Assembly: GCF_900096945.1 (NCBI RefSeq) | Contig: NZ_FMKA01000017.1 | Location: forward strand, 18,402 to 82,401 | Source of the DNA: Anaerobium acetethylicum | GTDB lineage: Bacteria > Bacillota > Clostridia > Lachnospirales > Lachnospiraceae | Reading direction: 5' to 3' | Length of the DNA: 64,000 nucleotides | Shown here: positions 44,087 to 53,493 of the stretch, one piece after another | Position numbering within the stretch: position 1 is the first letter of the stretch | Layout: each line of letters begins with the position of its first letter | Translations under genes and position numbers: made by a program | Notes under the pieces: generated by a model | What the model saw: the letters and a program-made list of their open reading frames with translations, nothing else | Told to the model about the DNA's origin: nothing | Databases searched by the model: none

Positions 44087-44875
44087 ATGGGTATCATGAA
44101 TAATTTTTCATTAGAAGGCAAAATAGCCTTAGTAACAGGCGCATCATACGGAATCGGCTTTTCGATTGCAAGCGGCTATGCTGAAGCAGGAGCAACAGTA
44201 GTATTCAACGACATCAATCAGGATCTTGTCGACAAAGGAATCAAGGCTTACGAAGAAGCAGGAATCAAAGCACACGGATATGTCTGTGACGTGACAAATG
44301 AAGACCAGGTTAATGAAATGATTGCAAAAATAGAAAAAGAAGTTGGCGTAATCGACATTCTTGTCAACAATGCAGGCATCATCAAGAGAATCCCGATGAC
44401 TGAAATGACTGCAGCTGAATTCAGACAGGTAATCGACATCGATCTGAACGGACCTTTCATCATGGCAAAGGCAGTTATTCCGAGCATGATCAAAAAAGGC
44501 CATGGAAAAATCATCAATATCTGTTCCATGATGAGTGAATTAGGACGTGAGACTGTATCTGCTTATGCAGCTGCAAAAGGCGGGCTTAAGATGCTTACAA
44601 AGAATATCGCTTCAGAATATGGCGAATTCAATATCCAGTGCAACGGCTTAGGACCTGGCTACATTGCAACTCCTCAGACTGCACCATTAAGGGAAGAAGG
44701 ACATCCGTTCAACAGCTTCATCATTGCAAAGACACCTGCAGCTAGATGGGGAGATCCTGAAGATTTAATGGGACCTGCTGTATTCCTTGCATCAGATGCA
44801 TCCGATTTCGTGAACGGACATATTTTATACGTGGACGGCGGAATCCTTGCTTACATCGGAAAACAGCCTAAATAA
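44087..44875 (+). CDS. kduD: 2-dehydro-3-deoxy-D-gluconate 5-dehydrogenase
   Basis: 262-residue short-chain dehydrogenase: Rossmann motif VTGASYGIGFSIA (about 18-30), NNAGI (about 93-97), catalytic SAYAAAKGG (Tyr-x3-Lys) and GPGYIATPQT. Reduces the KduI product to 2-keto-3-deoxygluconate with NAD(P)H. Follows kduI with an AGGAGG site. A gluconate 5-dehydrogenase activity is the nearest alternative, but context supports KduD. The downstream KDG kinase and aldolase are not in the window. Confidence 0.92.
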   Translation: MGIMNNFSLEGKIALVTGASYGIGFSIASGYAEAGATVVFNDINQDLVDKGIKAYEEAGIKAHGYVCDVTNEDQVNEMIAKIEKEVGVIDILVNNAGIIKRIPMTEMTAAEFRQVIDIDLNGPFIMAKAVIPSMIKKGHGKIINICSMMSELGRETVSAYAAAKGGLKMLTKNIASEYGEFNIQCNGLGPGYIATPQTAPLREEGHPFNSFIIAKTPAARWGDPEDLMGPAVFLASDASDFVNGHILYVDGGILAYIGKQPK

Positions 44876-44930
44876 TCAATTTTATTCCAAAAAGAAATCA
44901 CAAGTTATTATTTCATATCGAATCCTATTT

Positions 44931-44966
44931 CAGGCAGACAAATCCCATGAGGTTTGTCTGCCTTTG
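44931..44966 (+). terminator. Terminator after kduD
   Basis: CAGGCAGACAAA and TTTGTCTGCCTTTG form a 10-12-bp stem around TCCCATGAGG. The T run is short. Confidence 0.75.
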
Positions 44967-44994
44967 TGAATAAGAAGAACACAGGACTGAATCA

Positions 44995-45071
44995 TGCGTG
45001 CGCTAAATTGCTGATTTTGCAATTTGTGTGCATCATATGTGACGATGAAGGACATAGTACTGAATAGTCAC
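44995..45071. repeat. Partial copy of the TIR repeat
   Basis: TGCGTGCGCTAAATTGCTGA, TTTTGCAATTTGTGTGCATC and CTGAATAGTCAC (45060-45071) match the right half of the copy at 22924-23066 in the same orientation; the left end is missing. Confidence 0.65.
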
Positions 45072-45104
45072 TTAAAATCCATACATACAGGGAGGATATC
45101 AACT

Positions 45105-45986
45105 ATGATAAAAACAGAAGATATAAGAATCAGAGATCCATTTGTACTTGCAGTTGAAGAGGAGCAGGCCTACTACCTGTTCGGGACTACGGATGAAAAC
45201 GTATGGGAAGGTAAAGGTACGGGCTTTGATGTCTATAAGAGCCGCGATCTGATCAACTGGGAGGGGCCATCTGCGGCATTCAGACCAGGGAAAGACTTCT
45301 GGGCCGACGAGAATTTCTGGGCTCCAGAAGTGCATTTCTATAAGGGGACATACTATATGCTGGCCAGCTTCAAGAAGAATGGGATACCGAGAGGGACGCA
45401 GATCCTTTCCAGCAGAAAGCCGGAAGGCCCATATCAGCCATACACGGAAGGCGTCATAACGCCTGAAGGGTGGGAATGCCTGGACGGAACGCTGCATATT
45501 GGCAAAGAGGGGGAGCCCTGGCTGATCTTTTCGCGGGAATGGACCCAGGTCGGCGACGGGGAAATCTATGGCGTAAGGCTTTCGGAAAATCTGAAGGCCA
45601 GGGAAGGAGAACCGGTGCTTCTGTTCAAAGCATCCCAGACGCCATGGGCGGAAAATGTGGCGCCTGATAAAGATACAGGCGGAATCAGATACGTAACGGA
45701 CGGCCCGTTTCTGTATGATGAAGAGGACGGCAGCCTGAAACTCATGTGGTCCAGCTTTTATAACGGCGAATACGCCATAGGGAGTGCAGAATCATCATCA
45801 GGCGATGTTACAGGACCATGGATTCACGAGGAAAGCCCTTTTTACCATAAGGATGGAGGCCATGGAATGATATTCAGGGCATTTGACGGGAGAAGGATCC
45901 TGGCTATACATGCTCCGAATGTGAGGCATATGGAAAGGCCACGGTTTATCTGCATAGAGAATGGAAATAAAGCATCAGACAGATGA
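45105..45986 (+). CDS. GH43-family glycosidase
   Basis: 293 residues, five-bladed beta-propeller. Catalytic-base region IRDPFVLAV (D11), NFWAPEVHFYKGTYYM (about 69-84), ECLDGTLH and VTDGPFLY. Typical activities are arabinofuranosidase or xylosidase. No signal peptide, so it acts inside the cell on imported arabinan- or arabinogalactan-type side chains of pectin. Start 45105 follows GGGAGG; the frame runs back into the TIR repeat. Confidence 0.87.
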   Translation: MIKTEDIRIRDPFVLAVEEEQAYYLFGTTDENVWEGKGTGFDVYKSRDLINWEGPSAAFRPGKDFWADENFWAPEVHFYKGTYYMLASFKKNGIPRGTQILSSRKPEGPYQPYTEGVITPEGWECLDGTLHIGKEGEPWLIFSREWTQVGDGEIYGVRLSENLKAREGEPVLLFKASQTPWAENVAPDKDTGGIRYVTDGPFLYDEEDGSLKLMWSSFYNGEYAIGSAESSSGDVTGPWIHEESPFYHKDGGHGMIFRAFDGRRILAIHAPNVRHMERPRFICIENGNKASDR

Positions 45987-46331
45987 AGGTTGGATGAAGG
46001 CTGAAGCTGCCGATGTACAGGTTGCACTATAAAATGAAGGATGGATATATGAAAGGTAACAAGTTTCCCGAAAAAGCATATATCAATTTTGATTTTCTCC
46101 ATTAAAAATGAATTGTTTTCATGTATATTTCCGTCTCAAAAACGATATCAGGAAACTGACGGAAAAAACAAAAAAAGCCGAAAAGCCCGGAAATATCAGC
46201 AAAAATCAATAATCAAAAATGAACAATGGTATCAAATTTGATTATGTACAGATAAAGAGAAAGCGAATATACTGAGCTCATAACAAAACAGGCAAGGCGA
46301 GTGATCAAACTTGCAAAATGGAGGTGCATAT
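45987..46331 (+). promoter_or_regulatory. Promoter region of the oligosaccharide importer operon
   Basis: 345 bases without a gene. A promoter may be TGTACA (46245-46250), 17-bp spacer, TATACT (46268-46273). The word AAAAATGAA occurs at about 46107 and 46215, a spacing that could serve a dimeric AraC-type activator. No terminator for the GH43 gene is clear. Confidence 0.4.
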
Positions 46332-47255
46332 ATGAAAAGTGTCAACACAACAAGCAGCTTTAGACGTTACATAAAAAGAGACTGGCAGCTATACGCCATG
46401 TTGCTCTTACCCCTTATTGCAGTATTCATATTCAAATACGGATCGTTTCCGGGAATCGTAATTGCATTTAAGGATTACAAGATACTAAAAGGTATAAGTG
46501 GAAGTGACTGGGCAGGCTTTGATGTCTTCCTAAGAGCTTTCAGGGACAAAGACTTCTGGCTGGCATTAAAGAACACACTTGTATTTAACGGACTGGATTT
46601 AATAGTAGGTTTCCCAATGCCGATTATCCTGGCTATCCTGTTAAACGAAGTAAGGAACAAACATTTTAAGAAAGTATCCCAGACAGTTCTTTATCTTCCA
46701 CATTTCCTTTCATGGGTCATTATAGCAGGTGTATTTACACAGCTTTTATCCCCCGAAACAGGAATGATCAACATTCTGCTTTCAAAATTAGGATTTGATG
46801 CAATTCCTTTCCTAAACAAAAACCTTCCGTGGGCTGTAACCTATATCCTTGTAGGTGTGTGGCAGACAATGGGATGGGGAACCATCATTTATCTGACAGC
46901 AATAACAGGCATAAGCGATGACATGTATGAAGCTGCTACGGTTGACGGAGCAGGAAGATGGCAGAAGATCAAATATATCACGCTTCCTTCTATAAAAGGA
47001 ACCGTAATCATGATGCTGATTATGAACCTTGGCCGAATCATGGCAAGCTCATTCGAAAGGTGTAACGCTTTCGGAAATCCACTGGTTAAGGATGTGCAGT
47101 ACCAGCTGTCGATCTTTATCTACAACAAAGGTCTTCAGTCCCTGGATTACAGTCTCGCTACTGCGGTAGGCGTATTCCAGTCTCTTGTCGGATTATTATT
47201 AGTACTTGCCGCTGACAGATTTGCAAAATCGATAGGCGAGGAAGGCATTATATAG
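46332..47255 (+). CDS. Oligosaccharide ABC transporter permease (LplB/YteP type)
   Basis: 307 residues, six membrane segments; starts with the polar N-tail of this family (RRYIKRDWQLYAMLLLPLIAVFIFKYGSFPGIVIAFKDY). EAA loop YEAATVDGAGRWQKIKYITLPSIKG (about 198-222). Carbohydrate uptake CUT1 family, LplB-like branch used for pectin-derived oligosaccharides. Start 46332 follows GGAGGTG. No ATPase gene is in the cluster, as is usual for these systems which share a multi-sugar ATPase. Confidence 0.92.
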   Translation: MKSVNTTSSFRRYIKRDWQLYAMLLLPLIAVFIFKYGSFPGIVIAFKDYKILKGISGSDWAGFDVFLRAFRDKDFWLALKNTLVFNGLDLIVGFPMPIILAILLNEVRNKHFKKVSQTVLYLPHFLSWVIIAGVFTQLLSPETGMINILLSKLGFDAIPFLNKNLPWAVTYILVGVWQTMGWGTIIYLTAITGISDDMYEAATVDGAGRWQKIKYITLPSIKGTVIMMLIMNLGRIMASSFERCNAFGNPLVKDVQYQLSIFIYNKGLQSLDYSLATAVGVFQSLVGLLLVLAADRFAKSIGEEGII

Positions 47256-47268
47256 GAGGTAGTAAACT

Positions 47269-48174
47269 ATGAAAACACAGATACAAACAGCTGATATGCC
47301 TCCTAGAAATATAGGAGACAAAGTAGCAAATGCATTGATATACATCATATTAATTCTTGTTTCACTGACATGTATTCTTCCAATCCTGCATGTCCTGGCA
47401 AAATCATTGAGTGCAGACAGATTCGTAATGGAAAAGTCGGTATACATTTTACCGAAAGGATTGACTTTCGCAGCTTTTGAGAGGGTAATTGGAGATCCGA
47501 GCATGGTAAGGTCGCTGGTATACACAATCATCGTAACAGTCTTATTTACGCTGATCGGTATGATCCTGATTACCTGTGCAGCATATCCGCTGACAAAAAA
47601 AAGACTCAAGGGAAGAGGAGTGATTTCATTTATTTTCCTTTTCACAATGTACTTCAGTGCAGGTGTCATACCTGAATATATGCTGATCAATAATCTGAAT
47701 ATCATCAACACACCATGGGCAATCATACTTCCGCTGACCTTCAGTGCATATAATATGATCATCATGAAATCCTTTATCCAGACTAACATACCGGACAGCT
47801 TAGAGGAATCTGCATTCCTGGATGGAGCAAGCCATTTCACTATATTGACAAAAATAGTTCTTCCGTTATCAAAACCGATTATTGCTACCCTGTGCCTCTT
47901 CTTTGCAGTCGGCAGATGGAATGCATATCAGGATTCATTATACTATATCACAAACGCAAAGTTCTATGTACTTCAGCATAAGCTGTTCCTGCTGGTAGGA
48001 AATGCATCGGACGCAGCAAGCATCGCAGCTTCTGAAGGAAGCGCAGTTATGGGAAGCCCGGAAGTACTGAAGGCTGCCTGCATCATGTTTGCGACAATCC
48101 CGATTGTCTGCATCTATCCATTCGTACAGAAGTATTTTGTAAAAGGAACTATGGTTGGAGCCGTTAAAGGATAA
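47269..48174 (+). CDS. Oligosaccharide ABC transporter permease (LplC/YtcP type)
   Basis: 301 residues, six membrane segments. IYIILILVSLTCILPILHVLAKSLS (first segment) and EAA-type loop LEESAFLDGASHFTILTKIVLPLSKP (about 183-208). C-terminal PFVQKYFVKGTMVGAVKG is typical of LplC. AGGAGG site; partner of the preceding permease. Confidence 0.93.
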   Translation: MKTQIQTADMPPRNIGDKVANALIYIILILVSLTCILPILHVLAKSLSADRFVMEKSVYILPKGLTFAAFERVIGDPSMVRSLVYTIIVTVLFTLIGMILITCAAYPLTKKRLKGRGVISFIFLFTMYFSAGVIPEYMLINNLNIINTPWAIILPLTFSAYNMIIMKSFIQTNIPDSLEESAFLDGASHFTILTKIVLPLSKPIIATLCLFFAVGRWNAYQDSLYYITNAKFYVLQHKLFLLVGNASDAASIAASEGSAVMGSPEVLKAACIMFATIPIVCIYPFVQKYFVKGTMVGAVKG

Positions 48175-48272
48175 ATGCTTAGAACCCGGTCCCGCGAGGA
48201 ATTAGTAACCCGATAGTAATGTCAGTATGAGAGTACTGAAAACTATAAACTTATTTTATGGGAGGAAAAATC

Positions 48273-49913
48273 ATGAGAAAGAATTTCAAGAAAGTTACTG
48301 CACTTATGATGGCAGTAGCAATGGTAGGAACTTTAGCAGCAGGATGTGGAAAGAAAGAGGAAACAAAAACAGAAACAGAAACAGGTTCAAAGGAAACAGA
48401 AGCTGAGGCTGCAGATCCTGAAAACTTTGTATTTGACGAAGAAATTGAAATCCAGATTCCTGTTTACGACAGGGCGACAGAAGGTGCTGCACCGGTTGAT
48501 AACAACTATTGGACACAGTGGATCCAGTCAGAATTTGGGGACAAACATAATGTAAAGGTTACTTATGTATCAATTCCAAGATCAGACGACATGAATAAAT
48601 TCAACATGCTTCTTTCAACTGGAGATGCTCCGGACGTTATCTTTGATTATGACTACCCTGATATGGTGACTTATTCAGACATGGGCGCATTACAGGCAGT
48701 AGACATGGAAATGGTAAAAGCATGGGCTCCTACGTTCTATGGCAACATGGAAACAAACGGGATCCTTGACTATATGGCAATCGATGGAGAAGATACTTTC
48801 ATCGCAGCAACAAGACCTATGGCATATAACTTCATGACTTTGATCAGACAGGACTGGTTAGAAGCATGCGGACTTGAAATGCCTTCAAACCTGGAAGAAT
48901 ACGAAGCAGCCCTTAAGGCATTCAAAGACAAAGGACTTGGCGGAGACAGCACAATTCCTATGACCCTTTCATTACCAGTACAGGGATATGTAGTAAACTA
49001 TCCATACCGTGACTTCCCATTAGATGAAAAGGAACTTGCACTTTACTCAGATTTATCTGTAGCATCACTTTCATGGGAACCAACAAAGAATTTCTTAAGC
49101 ACATACAACAGATTCTATAACGAAGGATTAGTCAGCAAAGAATTCTATCTGGATGCTGACGGATCACAGAGACAGGCAGACTTTATTTCAGGAAAAGCTG
49201 GTACATATGAAAGCTACCTTTCAAAAAATCCTGACGTTGTAGGCAGCCTGATCGCAAATGATCCTAATGCAAAAGTAGCAGTATTAGATCCGGCAGCTTT
49301 AGTTCCAGAAGGCAACAAAGTAGCGGGAAGAGGTTACTGGCCATTCGGTATGATCATGGGATTCAATGCAGAATCTTCAGAAGATGAAGTGAAAGCAGTC
49401 CTGATGTTATTAGAATGGATGTCAGATTCAGAAAACTTATTCACATTACAGAACGGTATTGAAGGCGTTACTTATGAATTAGATGCAAACGGACTTCCTT
49501 CATTAATCGCATGCACGACAGAACAGAGACTTAACTACAACTCAAACAAAGACATGTTCTGCCTTGTAATCGAAGGAAAAGATTACGGCAGTGATGAAAA
49601 GAATCTTGCAGTTCAGAAAACGACATTTGCCCCAGCAGGACACGAAGATCTGATCCAGCAGTCATATGACTACATGAAAAAATATGAGGAATTCTTATAC
49701 CCTGATTACCTGTTCGACACAAATATCAAGAGCGTGGCATCAAACAGTGCGACTCTTTTAGACAAGTACAAAACAGCTTTTGCAGAACTTGTAACATGCC
49801 CACAGGATGAATTCGAAAGCAAATATGCAGAACTCAGCAAGGACTATCTGAATGCAGGATACCAGGCAATTCTTGATGAAAGAGAGGCAGCATTCGAGGC
49901 ATCACAGAAATAA
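48273..49913 (+). CDS. Oligosaccharide-binding lipoprotein (LplA/YtcQ type)
   Basis: 546 residues. Signal peptide with lipobox LAAGC (lipidated C25), a short Lys/Glu/Thr linker and a large family 1-type solute-binding domain (VTYVSIPRSDDMNKFNMLLSTGDAPDVIFDY, about 94-124). Size and context match LplA-type binding proteins for uronate-containing oligosaccharides. Start 48273 after GGGAGG. Codon choice is notably biased (many GCA, GGA), suggesting high expression. Operates with the two permeases just upstream. Confidence 0.92.
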   Translation: MRKNFKKVTALMMAVAMVGTLAAGCGKKEETKTETETGSKETEAEAADPENFVFDEEIEIQIPVYDRATEGAAPVDNNYWTQWIQSEFGDKHNVKVTYVSIPRSDDMNKFNMLLSTGDAPDVIFDYDYPDMVTYSDMGALQAVDMEMVKAWAPTFYGNMETNGILDYMAIDGEDTFIAATRPMAYNFMTLIRQDWLEACGLEMPSNLEEYEAALKAFKDKGLGGDSTIPMTLSLPVQGYVVNYPYRDFPLDEKELALYSDLSVASLSWEPTKNFLSTYNRFYNEGLVSKEFYLDADGSQRQADFISGKAGTYESYLSKNPDVVGSLIANDPNAKVAVLDPAALVPEGNKVAGRGYWPFGMIMGFNAESSEDEVKAVLMLLEWMSDSENLFTLQNGIEGVTYELDANGLPSLIACTTEQRLNYNSNKDMFCLVIEGKDYGSDEKNLAVQKTTFAPAGHEDLIQQSYDYMKKYEEFLYPDYLFDTNIKSVASNSATLLDKYKTAFAELVTCPQDEFESKYAELSKDYLNAGYQAILDEREAAFEASQK

Positions 49914-50005
49914 GACTGATACCGAATGTTTCGGGATTGTGGGAGCACGTAGTGCAGAACAATCTGCAGGTATCATAAGTTAATAAAAAAGCTAAATAAT
50001 AAATT

Positions 50006-50038
50006 GAAAGGGGTGCGCCTTCCGGGTGTAGCCCTTTC
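50006..50038 (+). other. Hairpin between the binding protein and GH105 genes
   Basis: GAAAGGG (50006-50012) pairs with CCCTTTC (50032-50038), with some inner pairing (GGTGCGCC/GGGTGTAGCC). No T run; it may protect the abundant upstream message. The rest of 49914-50138 shows nothing else clear. Confidence 0.45.
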
Positions 50039-50138
50039 ATACAATAAATGCAGCTGTTCAGGACGCAAGGCAGTATAAAAGATCTGGATATCTGAGAAGC
50101 CGCCAATAAAACATCCCCATTTTGGAAAGGAATAGAAT

Positions 50139-51230
50139 ATGATCAAGATAGAATATAATAATAAGGAAATACTCGAAAATATAGACAGGATCGTCCGCAA
50201 GACAATGACAATGGATATGACATGGGACTGGCCGTGCGGAGTGGCATATTACGGAATAAGCAAGGCATACGAAGCCACAAAAAACGAAGAATACCTGACC
50301 ATGCTCAAAAACTGGGTCGATGAGTATATTGAACTGGGACTTCCGTCATGGACTGTAAACACCTGTGCAATGGGACACTGCCTGATTACTCTCTATGAAG
50401 CTACAAATGATGAAAAATACTGGAATATCGTCATGAGCAAGGTGGATTACCTGAGGAACCATGCGCTACGTTTCGGAGACAGCGTGCTCCAGCATACCGT
50501 TTCGGTAAACAACGATTTCCCGGAACAGGCCTGGGCTGATACCCTGTTCATGGCTGCATATTTCCTGTTAAGGGTAGGCATAAAATTAAAGGACAAGGAA
50601 ATGGTGGAGGACGCCCTGAATCAGTACTACTGGCATATCCGCTATCTCCAGGATCCGGTGACTTCCTTATGGTACCATGGATACAACAATATCCAGAAAG
50701 ATCACATGTCAGGATTCTACTGGGCAAGAGCCAATGCATGGGCGGCATACACCATGTCACAGGCAAAAACGCTGATCAATTATCTGTACCCGATGTTCAT
50801 GGAAATCGACTGTGCATTAAGAGACCAGCTTGCTGCACTGAAACTGCTTCAGACAGACAACGGACTCTGGCATACGATTCTGGACGACGAAGAATCCTAT
50901 GAAGAGGTATCCGCGTCAGCAGGAATTGCAGCAGCCATGATCAGCAACAATAATCCGCTCCACACAAAATATATCAAAAAGTCACTCAAAGGAATTCTTG
51001 AAAACATCAGCGACGATGGAAGAGTCCTCAATGTATCGGGCGGAACTGCCGTCATGATAGACAGGGAAGGCTACAGAAAGGTTCCGAAAAACTGGATACA
51101 GGGATGGGGACAGGGACTTGCACTTGCATTCCTTGTGGAAGTGATGACTATGGACGGCACAGCAGTTGAGAAAACAACTGAAGAAAAAGATGTGAAAAGC
51201 ATAAAGAAAGAGAAAAAACAGGAGGCATAA
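50139..51230 (+). CDS. GH105 unsaturated rhamnogalacturonyl hydrolase (YteR type)
   Basis: 363 residues, alpha6/alpha6 barrel. Removes the unsaturated galacturonate from lyase-generated rhamnogalacturonan-I disaccharides and oligosaccharides, giving the substrate for KduI. Visible: WDWPCGVAYYGISKAYEAT, FPEQAWADTLFMAAYFL with likely catalytic D134, SGFYWARANAWAAYTM and WIQGWGQGLALAFLVE. Cytoplasmic (no signal). Its last ~25 residues are Lys/Glu-rich, just before the GH112 gene one base downstream. Confidence 0.93.
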   Translation: MIKIEYNNKEILENIDRIVRKTMTMDMTWDWPCGVAYYGISKAYEATKNEEYLTMLKNWVDEYIELGLPSWTVNTCAMGHCLITLYEATNDEKYWNIVMSKVDYLRNHALRFGDSVLQHTVSVNNDFPEQAWADTLFMAAYFLLRVGIKLKDKEMVEDALNQYYWHIRYLQDPVTSLWYHGYNNIQKDHMSGFYWARANAWAAYTMSQAKTLINYLYPMFMEIDCALRDQLAALKLLQTDNGLWHTILDDEESYEEVSASAGIAAAMISNNNPLHTKYIKKSLKGILENISDDGRVLNVSGGTAVMIDREGYRKVPKNWIQGWGQGLALAFLVEVMTMDGTAVEKTTEEKDVKSIKKEKKQEA

Positions 51231-51231
51231 T

Positions 51232-53418
51232 ATGAATCAGGAAATAATCAGAGACAGCTTCACACTTCCGGGTGAAGAAGGATATGAGAAGCTGACGCTG
51301 GATATGGCAAAAAAATGGGGGGCTGATGTCATCAGGGACAGCGACGGAACAAAGCTTTCCGATGAGATTATAAACTCCGGCTATGGAATCTACTCTACGA
51401 TCTGCCTGATACGTTCCGACAATCAGTGGGCAAAAGAAAACACGGATAAGCTCCAGCAGAACTTCCTGATGAGCTTTCCTGTCATGGCGGAAGACGACAG
51501 CCTCGAAATAGAGCCTTTAAAGGGATATTTCAGGGATCAGTTCAGACTGAATAAAAAAGATGATCCGAAAGAATTCTGGCAGGTATTTGACCGCACCAGC
51601 GGCAAGGAAGTACCGAAGGAAAAATGGATATTCAACGAAGAGAAGGAAACGGTATTCATTACAGGAATCACCCCGTGGCACAAATATACGGTCAATTTCC
51701 TTGCTGTAAGGCTTTGGGAAGAGATTTCCATGTACAATCATATAACCAACGACTGGGGCGACAAGGAAAGGCTCATGGCTGTAGAGCCGAGATATCCGGA
51801 GACCCGTGTCAATATCCTGAAATGGCTTGAAAACTGGTGCCTGGAACATGAGTCAACCACAGTTGTCAGGTTTACCTCCATGTTCTACAATTTCGCCTGG
51901 TTCTGGGGATCAGATGCAAAAAACCGATACCTGTTCAGCGACTGGGGTTCTTATGATTTCACTGTGAATCCGGTAGCGCTCCGGGAATTCGAAAAGACCT
52001 ATGGCTACAAGATGACCTCAGAAGATTTTGTGAACCAGGGAAAATACAATGCCACCCACAATCCGCCTTCCAAAAAATACAGGGACTGGATGGAATTTGT
52101 AAACAGCTTCGTCATCGAACTTGGAAAAGAGTGTATCGACATGGTCCATAAGTATGGGAAAAAAGCTTATGTATTCTATGATGATAGCTGGATCGGCGTG
52201 GAACCCTACGGAAAAAGATTTCCTGAATTCGGGTTTGATGGTATAATCAAATGTGTGTTTAACGGATTCGAAGCCCGTCTGGGCGGCGGCGTACAGGGGG
52301 TAGACGTAAGGGAGCTGAGGCTTCATCCTTACCTTTTCCCGACTGGTCTGACTGGAGAACCAACATTTGCACCGGGAGGAAATCCTACACTGGATGCAAG
52401 CAGATTCTGGGTAAATGTAAGAAGAGCCCTTCTCAGGGTGCCTGTCGACAGGATCGGCCTTGGAGGATATCTGCATCTTGTTGAGCCTTTTCCGGACTTC
52501 TGCGATTATATCGAGAAGATTTCTGATGAATTCCGTCTGTTAAAAAGCTTCCATGAAGGAAAAGGGCCAAGGTCCATGTCAGGAAAAGTGGGAATTCTCA
52601 CAGCCTGGGGATCACTCCGCTCATGGATCTGCAGCGGACATCTGCATGAACATCCGGAAGTGGATCTCACAAATGTGCTTGAGGCGCTCTCGGGACTTCC
52701 TTTTGAAGTGGAATTCCTGAGCTTTGATGACATCAGGGAAAATGGCGTTCCGGAAGATATCCGGGTAATCATCAATGCCGGATGCGCAGAGAGCGCATGG
52801 AATGGCAAGGACGAGTGGAAGGATGAAAAAGTTGTGGAGATCCTTACGAAATGGGTTGCCGGCGGAAACGGTTTTATCGGAATCAACGAACCAACAGCTG
52901 TGGATCACAGCAGCCAGTTCTTCCAGATGAGCCATATCCTTGGTGTAGATAAGGATCTGGGTAATAAAAAGTGCATGGGAAGATATCAGTTTGATGTGGA
53001 AGAGTCGCATTTTGTTACGGAAGATACGCCAGAACCTCAGATACCGGCGTGCGGCGATATTTTCGTACTCGATGGAAACACCAGGGTACTTGCGGCAGAA
53101 AAAGGCGCACCTACACTCACATCCAGAACATTCGGCACAGGCCGCGGCGTATATATGTCCGGTTTCCGTTTCAGTATTGAGAACACAAGACTGCTGACAC
53201 GCGCCATCTGCCACGCAGGCAATATGGAAGAAGAGATGGGATCCGTGACAGGAGATAATATGTATACGGAAGTGGCTTATTATGAAGGAAAAGGAAAAGT
53301 TGTCATAATCAACAATTCCGGAGAACAGCAATCCGTAAACATCCAGATGAAGGATGGAAGTAAACTACAGGTTCATGTGGAACCTTATGATATAGAAATC
53401 AAAGAGATGCAGCAATAA
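51232..53418 (+). CDS. GH112 beta-galactoside phosphorylase, probably galactosyl-rhamnose phosphorylase
   Basis: 728 residues, the normal length. Family blocks: KKWGADVIRDSDGTKLSDEI (about 28-47, catalytic-acid Asp region), YSTICLIRSDNQWAKENTDKLQQNF, VFDRTSGKEVPKEKW, WLENWCLEHESTTVVRFTSMF, KAYVFYDDSWIGVEPYGKRF (about 305-324) and FWVNVRRALLRVPVDRIGLGGYL. GH112 cleaves beta-galactosides of HexNAc or of L-rhamnose with phosphate, giving galactose 1-phosphate. Its place next to GH105 in a rhamnogalacturonan-I cluster favours beta-1,4-galactosyl-L-rhamnose; lacto-N-biose type specificity is the alternative. No signal peptide. Confidence 0.9.
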   Translation: MNQEIIRDSFTLPGEEGYEKLTLDMAKKWGADVIRDSDGTKLSDEIINSGYGIYSTICLIRSDNQWAKENTDKLQQNFLMSFPVMAEDDSLEIEPLKGYFRDQFRLNKKDDPKEFWQVFDRTSGKEVPKEKWIFNEEKETVFITGITPWHKYTVNFLAVRLWEEISMYNHITNDWGDKERLMAVEPRYPETRVNILKWLENWCLEHESTTVVRFTSMFYNFAWFWGSDAKNRYLFSDWGSYDFTVNPVALREFEKTYGYKMTSEDFVNQGKYNATHNPPSKKYRDWMEFVNSFVIELGKECIDMVHKYGKKAYVFYDDSWIGVEPYGKRFPEFGFDGIIKCVFNGFEARLGGGVQGVDVRELRLHPYLFPTGLTGEPTFAPGGNPTLDASRFWVNVRRALLRVPVDRIGLGGYLHLVEPFPDFCDYIEKISDEFRLLKSFHEGKGPRSMSGKVGILTAWGSLRSWICSGHLHEHPEVDLTNVLEALSGLPFEVEFLSFDDIRENGVPEDIRVIINAGCAESAWNGKDEWKDEKVVEILTKWVAGGNGFIGINEPTAVDHSSQFFQMSHILGVDKDLGNKKCMGRYQFDVEESHFVTEDTPEPQIPACGDIFVLDGNTRVLAAEKGAPTLTSRTFGTGRGVYMSGFRFSIENTRLLTRAICHAGNMEEEMGSVTGDNMYTEVAYYEGKGKVVIINNSGEQQSVNIQMKDGSKLQVHVEPYDIEIKEMQQ

Positions 53419-53429
53419 GAGAAATAGAG

Positions 53430-53458
53430 GTAACTGTTCGGTAGTCCTGAATAGTTAC
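53430..53458. repeat. Minimal TIR repeat hairpin
   Basis: GTAACTGTTCG and CTGAATAGTTAC separated by GTAGTC: only the two ends of the 143-bp element remain, forming a 29-base hairpin between GH112 and the AraC gene. Confidence 0.65.
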
Positions 53459-53493
53459 AATATAGAAAGCAGATTACCAGGAGGAAAACGACG

